This document shows positions 12,905 through 23,939 of a DNA stretch of 64,000 nt, in pieces. Below the pieces are notes generated by a model. The model made no database searches and was not told where the DNA came from. It saw only the letters and a list, made by a program, of their open reading frames with translations. Source of the stretch: Pteria penguin (taxonomy: Eukaryota; Mollusca; Bivalvia; Pterioida; Pteriidae); NCBI GenBank assembly GCA_035048485.1, contig CM068585.1:15729501-15793500 (forward strand), in the 5' to 3' direction. The translations under genes were made by a program, and so were the position numbers. Position 1 is the first letter of the stretch. The number at the start of each line of letters is the position of its first letter.

Positions 12905-13025
12905 CTTTTTCATTGCTGCAAGGAGGGGTGCCCCTTCAAGATTTGAATTATCCCTCATTGGTAGATCTATTATAGCTCTGATAATGAGACCATATAAATC
13001 TCTGATGTCAATATTGTAGGAATGC
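12905..13025 (-). CDS. EIF2B5: EIF2B5 exon 13 (residues 548-588, W2 domain)
   Basis: Encodes HSYNIDIRDLYGLIIRAIID then LPMRDNSNLEGAPLLAAMKK, HEAT-like helices of the W2 exchange domain (human YAYNISLKEVMQVL, LLPLLKAW). Acceptor CAG is at 13026-13028; donor GTATCA follows 12905. Phase in 2, out 0. The intron before it is filled by three minisatellite arrays. Confidence 0.95.
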
Positions 13026-13120
13026 CTGAAAATACAATGTACATCATTTATTTTACTTTATATGATTCCTAAACAAGTCATTGATTAAAATGACCTCCCT
13101 CTATAATAGAGAATATTATA

Positions 13121-14420
13121 CTTAATCTGTGTAGTGTGAAGAGAATGTAATCAGAATCCTTGGCGCTTATACCTCATTTGTGTGGTATCAAAAGAATGTG
13201 ATCAAAATATCTGTGGCTTAAACGCCATTGTATTCATGAAAAGAATCAGGTCAGAATCCCTAGACCTTATATTCCATTTATATGATATGAAAGAATGAGG
13301 TCAGAATCCCTGGAAGTGGCAGGCTTGGTGTAGTGGTTAAGCGCTTGGCTTGTGGTGCCGAAAATCCAGGATCGATTCCTGGGTTGCGTCACTATATTTA
13401 AGAGGTTGGTTACTGCCTGCTTCCAGGTCGCGATATAATAAAAAATATTCTTGAAAGCTACGTAAAACACCAATCAACCACAATCCCTGGAGCTTATATC
13501 CCATTTATATGATGTGAAAAGAATGAAGTCTGAATTCCTAGAGCTTATATCCCATTTATATGATGTGAAAAAATGAGGTCAGAATCCCTAGAGCTTATAT
13601 CCCATTCATATGATGTGAAAGAATGAGGTCAGAATCCCTAGAGCTTATATCTCATTTATATGATGTGAAAAAATGAGGTTAGAATCCCTGGAGCTTATAT
13701 CCCATTTACATGATGTGAAAGAATGAGGTCAGAATCCCGAAAGTTTATATCCCAATTACATGATCTGAAAAGAGTGAGGTCAGAATCTCTAGTGCTAATA
13801 ACCTATTTGTAATGTATAAAAGATTGTGATTAGAATTTCTAGAGCTAATACCTCATTTGTGTTGCATGAAAAGAATAAGGTCATAATCTCTGAAGCTTTT
13901 ACTTCAGTTGGTATGGTGTCAAAAGATTGGGATTAGAATCTCTGGAGCTTATACCTCATTGTTATGGTGTCACAGAGATTGGGATCAGAATTTCTGGAGC
14001 TTTTACTTCATTGGTATGGTGTCACAGAGATTGGGATCAGAATCCATGGAACTTTTACCTCATTTGTTAGGTGTCATGTGTTTGGGATTCAGAATCCATG
14101 GAGTTTTTAACTCATTGGTATGGTGTCAAGGGATTAGGATCAAAATCTCTGGAGCTTTTACCTAATTCGGTGTGATGTCAAGTTATTGGGATCAGAATCC
14201 ATGGAACTTTTAACTCATTTGTAAGGTGTCATATGTTTGGGATTCAGAATCCATGGAGTTTTTACCTCATTGGTATGGTGTCAAGAGATTGGGATCAAAA
14301 TCTCTGGAGCTTTTTACCTAATCTGGTGTGGTGTCAAGTTATTGGGATCAGAGTCCATGGAATTTTTACCGCATTTGGTATGGTGTCATGAGAATGAGAC
14401 CAGATTCCCCCTGGATGGGA
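13121..14420. repeat. ~50-bp minisatellite, about 22 copies, interrupted by a SINE
   Basis: Unit of about 50 bp: GAGCTTATATCCCATTTATA, TGATGTGAAAGAATGAGG, TCAGAATCCC. Units drift left to right: right-hand units (13900-14400) have GGTATGGTGTCA and GGGATCAGAATC. A 168-bp SINE splits the array at 13314-13481. Lies in EIF2B5 intron 12. Confidence 0.88.
13314..13481 (+). mobile_element. tRNA-derived SINE, 168 bp, with 9-bp target duplication
   Basis: Direct repeats AATCCCTGG flank it (13305-13313, 13482-13490). The head has a perfect Pol III A box (TGGTGTAGTGG) and B box (GGATCGATTCC). The tail ends CACCAATCAACCAC. It is closely related to the copy at 42665-42842. Inserted inside a minisatellite unit. 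Confidence 0.9.
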
Positions 14421-14462
14421 CACCAAAGCATTGCTGGTTAAATGGCAGCTGATATGTTTCCC

Positions 14463-15322
14463 CTTATTAAAGCTAGGAAAACAATGGCCATGTGGATGAT
14501 GTTACCCTACTAAAGCGACGTACACTAAGACAATGCAGATGATGCTCCCCTATGATAGCTAGGTACACTAAGACATTGTGGATGATATTTCCCATACTGT
14601 AGCTAGGTACACTAAGACAATGTGGATGATGTTTCCCCAACTATAGCTAGATACACTGAGACCATGTATATGATGCTTCCCCATTATAGCTAGGTACATT
14701 TCCACTACTATAGCTAGGTACACTAAGACAACGTGGATGATGCTCCCTTACTATTGCTTGGTACACTAAGACAACGTGGATGATGATCTCCTACTATAGC
14801 TAGGTAGAAAAGGTAAGGTGGATGATGTCCCCTACTACAGCTAGGTAGATTAAGACAATGTGGCTAATGTTCCCCTGCTATAGCTAAGTACACTAAGACA
14901 ATGTTAATGATGTTTCCCTACTACAGCTAGGTAGACATTGTGGATGATATTACCTTACTATAGCTAGGTAGATTAAGACAATGTGGATGATGTTTCCCTA
15001 CTATAGCTGGGTACACTAAGACAATGTGGATAATGTTTCCCATACTGTAGTTAGGTACACTAAGGCAATGTGGATGATGTTTCCCCAACTATAGCTAGGT
15101 ACACTGAGACAATGTATATGATGCTTCCCCATTATAGCTAGGTACATTTCCACTACTATAGCTAGGTACACTAAAACAATGTAGATGATGTTTCCCCTAC
15201 TATAGCTGGGTACACTAAGACAATGTAGATGATGTTTCCCCTATTATAGCAAGGTACACTAAAACAATATAGATGATGCTCCCCTATTATAGCTGGGTAC
15301 ATTAAGACAATGTAGGTGATGT
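14463..15322. repeat. ~44-bp minisatellite, about 20 copies
   Basis: Unit of about 44 bp: TATAGCTAGGTACACTAAGA, CAATGTGGATGATGTTTCCC. A block of about 150 bp that includes the unusual truncated unit TAGGTACATTTCCACTAC occurs twice (about 14590-14730 and 15035-15180), showing internal segmental duplication. Lies in EIF2B5 intron 12. Confidence 0.88.
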
Positions 15323-15666
15323 GGTCATGGTTAGTCTTGAAATGGTGATCTTCCAGTTTTAATCACCAACATTTACCATTTCATTACTTCATTTACAACT
15401 GACCAATTGCTTTGGCGGAATATTTGCCAAATGTTCTGATGCCACTACACATTTGTTATGTTTAATGTTTGTTCGAGGTATGACCGAGGTTTCAAATATT
15501 GTCATCTAAACAATTTTTAGAGCGTAAATGGAAGCGGCTATTAGTCACCTGAAGACAAAATACTGAAACTTTCTGAGTTCAAGTGATATCATTAAAAAAG
15601 GAGTATTCAAAGACGATATATAAATTCTATTAAATAAGCAATTGAGTAGTGGTGCCATACTGTGGA

Positions 15667-18600
15667 AATATCAGAGACGGTAGCCTGGATTAGTCTACCC
15701 CACAGCATGATGGATGTTTAAACATCATAGACGGTAGCCTGGATTAGTCTACCCCACAGCATGATGGGTGTTTAAACATCATAGACGGTAGCCTGGATTA
15801 GTCTACCCCACAGCATGATGGGTGTTTAAACATCATAGACGGCAGCCTGGATTAGTCTACCCCACAGCATGATGGGTGTTTAAACATCATAGACGGTAGC
15901 CTGGATTAGTCTACCCCACAGCATGATGGGTGTTTAAACATCATAGACAGCAGCCTGGATTAGTCTACCCCACAGCATGATGGGTGTTTAAACATCATAG
16001 ACGGTAGTCTGGATCAGTCTACCCCACAGCATGATGGGTGTTTAAACATCATAGACAGCAGCCTGGATTAGTCTACCCTACAGCATGATGGGTGATTAAA
16101 CATCATAGACGGTAGCCTGGATTAGTCTACCCTACAGCATGATGGGTGTTTAAACATCATAGACGGTAGCCTGGATTAGTCTACCCCATAGCATGATAGC
16201 TGTTTAAACATCATAGACGGCAGCCTGGATTAGTCTACCCCACAGCATGATGGGTGTTTAAACATCATAGACGGTAGCCTGGATTAGTCTACCCCACAGC
16301 ATGATGGGTGTTTAAACATCATAGATGGTAGCCTGGATTAGTCTACCCCACAGCATGATGGGTGTTTAAACATCATAGACGGTAGCCTGGATTAGTCTAC
16401 CCCACAGCATGATGGGTGTTTAAACATCATAGACGGTAGCCTGGATTAGTCTACCCCACAGCATGATGGGTGTTTAAACATCATAGACGGTAGCCTGGAT
16501 TAGTCTACCCCACAGCATGATGGGTGTTTAAATATCATAGACGGCAGCCTGGATTAGTCTACCCCACAGCATAATGGGTGTTTAAACATCATAGACAGCA
16601 GCCTGGATTAGTCTACCCCACAGCATGATGGGTGTTTAAACATCATAGATGGGGGCCTGGATTAGTCTACCCCACAGCATGATGGGTGTTTAAACATCAT
16701 AGACAGCAGCCTGGATTAGTCTACCCCACAGCATGATGGGTGTTTAAACATCATAGACGGCAGTCTGGATTAGTCTACCCCATAGCATGATGGGTGTTTA
16801 AATATCATAGACAGCAGCCTGGATTAGTCTACCCCACAGCATGATGGGTGTTTAAACATCATAGACAGTAGCCTGGATTAGTCTACCCCACAGCATGATG
16901 GGTGTTTAAATATCATAGACGGCAGCCTGGATTAGTCTACCCCACAGCATGATGGGTGTTTAAACATCATAGACGGGGGCCTGGATTAGTCTACCCCACA
17001 GCATGATGGGTGTTTAAATATCATAGACGGGGGCCTGGATTAGTCTACCCCACAGCATGATGGGTGTTTAAACATCATAGACAGCAGCCTGGATTAGTCT
17101 ACCCCACAGCATGATGGGTGTTTAAACATCATAGACGGTAGTCTGGATTAGTCTACCCCATAGCATGATGGGTGTTTAAACATCATAGACAGTAGCCTGG
17201 ATTAGTCTACCCCACAGCATGATGGGTGTTTAAACATCATAGACGGTAGCCTGGATTAGTCTACCCCACAGCATGATGGGTGTTTAAACATCATAGACAG
17301 CAGCCTGAATTAGTCTACCCCACAGCATGATGGGTGTTTAAACATCATAGACGGTAGCCTGGATTAGTCTACCCCACAGCATGATGGGTGTTTAAACATC
17401 ATAGACGGTAGCCTGGATTAGTCTACCCCACAGCATGATGGGTGTTTAAACATCATAGACGGTAGCCTGGATTAGTCTACCCCACAGCATGATGGGTGTT
17501 TAAACATCATAGACGGCAGCCTGGATTAGTCTACCCCACAGCATGATGGGTGTTTAAATATCATAGACGGCAGCCTGGATTAGTCTACCCCACAGCATGA
17601 TGGGTGTTTAAACATCATAGACAGCAGCCTGGATTAGTCTACCCCACAGCATGATGGGTGTTTAAACATCATAGATGGGGGCCTGGATTAGTCTACCCCA
17701 CAGCATGATGGGTGTTTAAACATCATAGACAGCAGCCTGAATTAGTCTACCCCACAGCATGATGGGTGTTTAAACATCATAGACGGTAGTCTGGATTAGT
17801 CTACCCCATAGCATGATGGGTGTTTAAACATCATAGACAGCAGCCTGGATTAGTCTACCCCACAGCATGATGGGTGTTTAAACATCATAGACAGTAGCCT
17901 GGATTAGTCTACCCCACAGCATGATGGGTGTTTAAACATCATAGACAGCTGCCTGAATTAGTCTACCCCACAGCATGATGGGTGTTTAAACATCATAGAC
18001 GGTAGTCTGGATTAGTCTACCCCATAGCATGATGGGTGTTTAAACATCATAGACAGCAGCCTGGATTAGTCTACCCCACAGCATGATGGGTGTTTAAACA
18101 TCATAGACAGTAGCCTGGATTAGTCTACCCCACAGCATGATGGGTGTTTAAATATCATAGACGGCAGCCTGGATTAGTCTACCCCACAGCATGATGGGTG
18201 TTTAAACATCATAGACGGGGGCCTGGATTAGTCTACCCCACAGCATGATGGGTGTTTAAATATCATACACGGGGGCCTGGATTAGTCTACCCCACAGCAT
18301 GATGGGTGTTTAAACATCATAGACAGCAGCCTGGATTAGTCTACCCCACAGCATGATGGGTGTTTAAACATCATAGACGGTAGTCTGGATTAGTCTACCC
18401 CATAGCATGATAGGTGTTTAAACATCATAGACAGCAGCCTGGATTAGTCTACCCCACAGCATGATGGGTGTTTAAACATCATAGACGGTAGCCTGGATTA
18501 GTCTACCCCACAGCATGATGGGTGTTTAAACATCATAGATGGGGGCCTGGATTAGTCTACCCCACAGCATGATGGGTGTTTAAACATCATAGACAGCAGC

Positions 18601-19988
18601 CTGGATTAGTCTACCCCACAGCATGATGGGTGTTTAAACATCATAGACGGTAGTCTGGATTAGTCTACCCCATAGCATGATGGGTGTTTAAACATCATAG
18701 ACAGCAGCCTGGATTAGTCTACCCCACAGCATGATGGGTGTTTAAACATCATAGACAGTAGCCTGGATTAGTCTACCCCACAGCATGATGGGTGTTTAAA
18801 TATCATAGACGGCAGCCTGGATTAGTCTACCCCACAGCATGATGGGTGTTTAAACATCATAGACGGTAGCCTGGATTAGTCTACCCCACAGCATGATGGG
18901 TGTTTAAATATCATAGACGGGGGCCTGGATTAGTCTACCCCACAGCATGATGGGTGTTTAAACATCATAGACAGCAGCCTGGATTAGTCTACCCCACAGC
19001 ATGATGGGTGTTTAAACATCATAGACGGTAGTCTGGATTAGTCTACCCCATAGCATGATGGGTGTTTAAACATCATAGACAGCAGCCTGGATTAGTCTAC
19101 CCCACAGCATGATGGGTGTTTAAACATCATAGACGGTAGCCTGGATTAGTCTACCCCACAGCATGATGGGTGTTTAAACATCATAGACGGTAGCCTGGAT
19201 TAGTCTACCCCACAGCATGATGGGTGTTTAAACATCATAGACGGTAGCCTGGATTAGTCTACCCCACAGCATGATGGGCGTTTAAACATCATAGACGGTA
19301 GCCTGGATTAGTTTACCCCACAGCATGATGGGTGTTTAAACATCATAGACGGTAGCCTGGATTAGTCTACCCCACAGCATGATGGGTGTTTAAACATCAT
19401 AGACGGCAGCCTGGATTAGTCTACCCCACAGCATGATGGGTGTTTAAACATCATAGACGGTAGTCTGGATTAGTCTACCCCACAGCATGATGGGTGTTTA
19501 AACATCATAGACGGTAGCCTGGATTAGTCTACCCCACAGCATGATGGGTGTTTAAACATCATAGACGGCAGCCTGGATTAGTCTACCCCACAGCATGATG
19601 GGTGTTTAAACATCATAGACGGCAGCCTGGATTAGTCTACCCCACAGCATGATGGATGTTTAAACATCATAGACGGTAGCCTGGATTAGTTTACCCCACA
19701 GCATGATGGGTGTTTAAACATCATAGACGGTAGCCTGGATTAGTCTACCCCACAGCATGATGGGTGCTTAAACATCATAGACGGTAGTCTGGATTAGTCT
19801 ACCCCACAGCATGATTGGTGCTTAAACATCATAGACGGTAGTCTGGATTAGTCTACCCCACAGCATGATGGGTGTTTAAATATCATAGACGGCAGCCTGG
19901 ATTAGTCTACCCCACAGCATGATGGGTGTTTAAACATCATAGACGGCAGCCTGGATTAGTCTACCCCACAGCATGATGGGTGCTTAAA
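15667..19988. repeat. 54-bp minisatellite, about 80 copies (4.3 kb)
   Basis: Unit of 54 bp: TAGACGGTAGCCTGGATTAG, TCTACCCCACAGCATGATGG, GTGTTTAAACATCA. Each unit carries the perfect palindrome TGTTTAAACA, and GGTAG pairs with CTACC 11 bases away. Most copies differ at only a few positions; recurrent variants are ACGGTAGCC, ACAGCAGCC, ACGGGGGCC, ACGGTAGTC and ATATCATAG. Strings of variants recur, so there is higher-order structure. It ends about 110 bp before EIF2B5 exon 12. Confidence 0.97.
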
Positions 19989-20097
19989 CAATTGAATCTA
20001 AGTAATAATTATGGGATTACATTTGGCCACTTTTTTTACTGAGCTATTGAGATTTAAGCAGGCCAAACTGAGAACATGAACATTATTGTATGCTTAC

Positions 20098-20197
20098 TTC
20101 AGAGAATTGACTTCAAATATAAGATTTTCTGTGCTGGTAGTGTCTATTTTTGTAGATGTGTATTTCTTTAATGTATCTAGAGCTTCAGAATAAAAGA
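20098..20197 (-). CDS. EIF2B5: EIF2B5 exon 12 (residues 515-547, start of W2 domain)
   Basis: A short exon easy to miss because it flanks the 54-bp array. It encodes IFYSEALDTLKKYTSTKID then TTSTENLIFEVNSLK, matching human KVFQNEVLGTLQRG and DNLVLEINSLK. Acceptor CAG is at 20198-20200; donor GTAAGC follows 20098. Phases (in 1, out 2) fit both neighbours exactly. Confidence 0.93.
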
Positions 20198-20200
20198 CTG

Positions 20201-21080
20201 AAACGACAAATTGAAATACAATTATAAAACAATGAATGAATATTCTGCACTATGGTCTATGTCATACCGTATACAGTCAACTATTGATATCTCAAAGTCA
20301 TTGGGATCACAGAAAATGTCTCGAGATATCAGTAGTCCAAATATATCTTTACAGCAATAAATCAAGGACAAATTCAAATACAAGTGTTAGACATGTGCCA
20401 TTATTGTTATATGTATTGAGACTTAATAAGTAAAATCAGCATAATAATATTCTAATCAGAAATCATTAATCTGTATCTAATTACACACTATAAGAACCAA
20501 ATTTCACACAATGTTTGACTCTAAGAAATCATTGTTTGTTTTTCTTCTCTGGTTATAAATACTTGTATAAGAATTAAGTATTTAGGATGAATAATGACAC
20601 AGACATTGTAAATGTCAGAGCAATTCTCTCCGTGTATTAGAAACTTCTTTATTAAAGAGTACTGATAACTTGCATATATTTTTGTTAAATACTGGTACTA
20701 TTCTAAACAACTTCGAATTTAATACTTTTTCTTTGTTAGACTTTAATATTGGAATTACTAGCACAGTGAATATGAAATTGTAAAATTATTTACAGGACAT
20801 TCGGTCTGGTAAACTAGGACAATTCACCATTCACCAGACTGAAGCAACTTTCATAAGACTGAAAGCAAAATGCACATCAAGATGCCATTAAATTAAGTTT
20901 GAATCCGAAACCACTTCAAGAAAACACCAGACAATCAGTCCAGAAATTTAAGATTTTTTACCGTACCGGCGTCATTATAACCGGTCATGTCTGTTGGTCC
21001 CCAAATATTTCATTTTCACTGCTAGCAACATTGATATACTTGTGATGTTCAGTAATATTATTTTTTTAAATCCAATTCTT
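20201..21080. other. EIF2B5 intron 11, left part
   Basis: AT-rich, with a short degenerate segment at about 20800-20870 having GGACATTCGGTCTGG and ACCAGACTGAA. Motif relatives occur near 32380 and 35910. No gene. Confidence 0.35.
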
Positions 21081-21084
21081 ATTT

Positions 21085-21300
21085 AATTACATATCATGAT
21101 TTGTACTGATCAACACAAATAAAATATGTGAGACTGCCATGAAATCATGGAACCATTAAGCACGTCCTGCCATATGGGTTGACACAGTCAATTAATTACA
21201 TATCATGATTTGTACTGATCAACACAAATAAAATATGTGAGAAAGCCATGAAATCATGAAACCATTAAGCACATCCTGCCATATGGGTTGACACAGTCCA
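21085..21300. repeat. 108-bp direct duplication, two copies
   Basis: The segment beginning TTACATATCATGATTTGTAC and ending TGGGTTGACACAGTC occurs twice back to back with only a few differences. Intron 11 of EIF2B5. Recent tandem duplication. Confidence 0.85.
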
Positions 21301-21810
21301 TTAATTACACTATTTACATCAACCAATTTGAGGAAAACTGCAATGAATATTAAATTAAGAGTACACCAGGTTAATGAGAGGTTAGGGACATGAAAATGTA
21401 CTTGAAATGAGTATGGTATTTGATGTATCACAGTTTAACGCATCCAAAGTCAATTTCATCACGTTATATATAGTAAAACTTGTGTGATCTGCATTTGAAT
21501 TCGAGATCACATACAATGAGAAAATAAAAAAAACGACAAAGTCTAAAAATGTCAAAAAAATGTCAAAAATGACAAAACTTCTTTAGACACCCTTCTAGGT
21601 TACTTTGAAGTACTCAGTTTGTCAACCTATGCAGTTGGTCTGATGAAATTTATCAAAGGACGATACCTTCTAGGGCCTATGTCATTCCCAACCCCCTTAA
21701 AATCCATTCCTTATAAATCTGGTGGAAACAAAGCTTCACTTATAAGAGATCCAGGGTAATTCATTCATACATAGTTTTATTAAAATCATTCCATTAGCTC
21801 TGAAGTACCA

Positions 21811-22712
21811 TATATACTCACCTATAAGTCGGATTTTTGGGAGAAAATATATCATAGTCGAAATGCACAACTGACTTATAGGCGCAATACTACACGAGAA
21901 GAAAAAATCCGACCTTGATCTGAAGTCAGACTTTACCATTGATGAACAGACAATGCAGTACATGCGATATTCACAGTTCATTAAGTGCTTTTGAAGACAA
22001 TTTCTGACAATAAAATGTATATTGCGTGGCCAACAGTTTCTATACATAAAGCTGTTATATATCGGTGCTTCGTAGTTTATTTGATCCAGATCAATACAAT
22101 TTACAAAGTTATTACCTGTGTAGAAGTGAAAAGTTAACGAGACGTAACAAAAGGCAAACAGAACCTTGTGGAGAAAATTTAATGGATCATGACGAAATAG
22201 CTGATGATTAAGTACCATAATAAAGAGTCCACTAGTGCCGAGGATGACGACATCTATGATGACAATCCTTTTTCGAAACTACAGATCAAACTGATGTTTG
22301 ATGATAATAATGATTATGACAGTGACAATGAGTTCGAAGGCTGGGGTTCGGGATATGCCCTATCAAAGTAAATGTTTTTATTTGGCCAAAAACTGCCGTT
22401 TTAACGTCTACTATATTCTTAGAAAAGAAGCTATACGTAACTGAAAGCAATTTAAATGCCCTACTATTGAATATGTCATTTAAATTCCCCCCTATTGTTA
22501 ATTACACACAAGTGATACCGCACATCATTAGTGCAGAAAGGCTCCCAAGCCATTATTGAAAGTCAAATAAAAGATACCATAAGCAAATACTAGCTTTTGT
22601 ACTTTGAAAATTTCGAACCAACTTATAGGCGAGTCAATGACAAATTCCAAAATTTCAAGCCCTAATAGTACCAATCGACTTATAGGCGGAGCGACTTATA
22701 GGCGCGTATATA
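21811..22712. mobile_element. pogo/Tigger-like DNA element, ~0.9 kb, non-autonomous
   Basis: Ends are inverted: left TATACTCACCTATAAGTCGG, right CGACTTATAGGCGCGTATA, flanked by TA dinucleotides as expected for Tc1/mariner-pogo target sites. Subterminal copies of CGACTTATAGGC recur inside (about 21870, 22620, 22675, 22692). Family assignment rests on the TA site and end style, so it is tentative. Lies in EIF2B5 intron 11. Confidence 0.65.
22223..22372 (+). pseudogene. Acidic C-terminal relic inside the pogo-like element
   Basis: Frame KESTSAEDDDIYDDNPFSK then FDDNNDYDSDNEFEGWG ends in a stop. Upstream the frame is broken. An acidic tail before the 3' end is common in pogo-type transposases, but no catalytic motif remains to confirm this. 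Confidence 0.3.
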
Positions 22713-22895
22713 CGGGAGTCCTTTGGCTTCAATGAGCTAATACAATACACTATGTATTGTATTACATATCAATGTGGCTTACAAATTATGCAATGTGCTC
22801 TTTATTCTATTATTTTGAAACATTTTCATACTCTGTGCTCTGTATCATTTTTTCGTTTTATTTCGGAATACTTTCCCGAGTGACAAGTCACTTAC

Positions 22896-23099
22896 TGTCT
22901 ATATCTTCCTCCATGAACTGTTCATCACTGGACTCCCCAAGATCTGTTTCAGTATCAGACTCTGACTCTGACTGTAACTCGAGTCCAAACATACTCTGTA
23001 CAAGTTGTTCATCTTCTTCATCATCGCTATCTGTTGGGTCTTGATCCATTTTGTACACATATGCTTGACTCTTCGATCCAAATTGATTAGGATTCTCCA
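22896..23099 (-). CDS. EIF2B5: EIF2B5 exon 11 (residues 447-514, acidic linker)
   Basis: Encodes MENPNQFGSKSQAYVYK followed by a highly acidic stretch containing SDDEEDEQLVQSMFGLEL, SESESDTETDLGESSDEQ and FMEEDIDS. This is the flexible linker between the beta-helix and the W2 domain (human EEEEELQQNLWGLKI). Several acidic-context serines are potential CK2 targets. No Ser-Pro pair corresponds to the mammalian GSK3 site. Acceptor AAG is at 23100-23102; donor GTAAGT follows 22896. Phase 1 out. Confidence 0.92.
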
Positions 23100-23578
23100 C
23101 TTCAATGAAAGGTAAACAATTTACACCATAATACATCAGAACAAGATGAAATCCAAGTATTTATCATGGTGGACTGCAGTGTTATCTAGATGTTTTGGCA
23201 AAAATTCATAAAACATAGTGGAAAATTCATAAAACATTATGGGAAATTCACCCAAAATCATAGCTGGAATTCAGACATAAATATGCCTCTGTCGATTTAC
23301 ACCAATATATACCGTCACTCTGATTTGTGCAATATCAAACTCTATACCTGAGTTAGGACTACTGCAGTTTGTGGAAAAACTACAAAATATCTGCTCTTTT
23401 CTATAATTTATCAAGTATACTTATTATACTGAATTACAGATTTACCAAACCTTTAAGTAGAAATTCTATAAAGAAAGGGGTTGGTTCGAGAAAGATATCT
23501 GTAAAAGAATGCTTGTATTTTTATCTTAAACTTGGGAAAAAAAAAAGAAATTAGAAATCAATTTGAAATTCATCTTAC

Positions 23579-23693
23579 TTGTAGCTTGATCAGCCTCTGG
23601 GAGATCTTCACCAAAATCATCATCATCAGCATCGTTGGGTGTTGACTTTAAACGTGTGCCACGGGGAACAGTTATATTAGGTCCTACTTTTAC
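23579..23693 (-). CDS. EIF2B5: EIF2B5 exon 10 (residues 409-446)
   Basis: Encodes VKVGPNITVPRGTRLKSTP then NDADDDDFGEDLPEADQAT: the end of the beta-helix (family VVVGPNITLPEGS) and the start of the acidic linker. Acceptor TAG is at 23694-23696; donor GTAAG follows 23579. Phase in 0, out 1. A 45-bp minisatellite lies in the intron just upstream (higher coordinates). Confidence 0.93.
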
Positions 23694-23939
23694 CTAGAAT
23701 CAGTAGACTCAGTAAATATGTTGTGTTGTTACAATATAATGTTGTCAGGGGTTAAGGGAAATAATGTGATGAGGTACCCTACAGAAAGAATTAAGGAAAA
23801 AAAAACCCAAAAGCAAAAACAATTTAAAGCAAAAAGATTAAATGAACGCAACTATGAAATGAAATCAGGTACTTTCTGGAAATAAGAATGTCTTTAAAGG
23901 AGCATAATATTATCTTGTCTAAGGAAATAGTCAGGTTTT

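Noticed and set aside
13314..13400. tRNA gene
   Set aside because: Perfect A and B boxes, but attached to a SINE body and tail with target duplications; no good acceptor stem. The same applies to the other SINE heads.
15667..19988. CRISPR-like or prokaryotic repeat array
   Set aside because: Units are contiguous without unique spacers, and the host gene is a spliced animal gene.
21736..22218. 160-codon minus-strand open frame
   Set aside because: Lies inside the pogo-like element, antisense to its relic tail, with no recognisable domain.
22757..23044. Serine-rich plus-strand open frame
   Set aside because: Antisense of EIF2B5 exon 11, whose acidic codons read as serines on the other strand.
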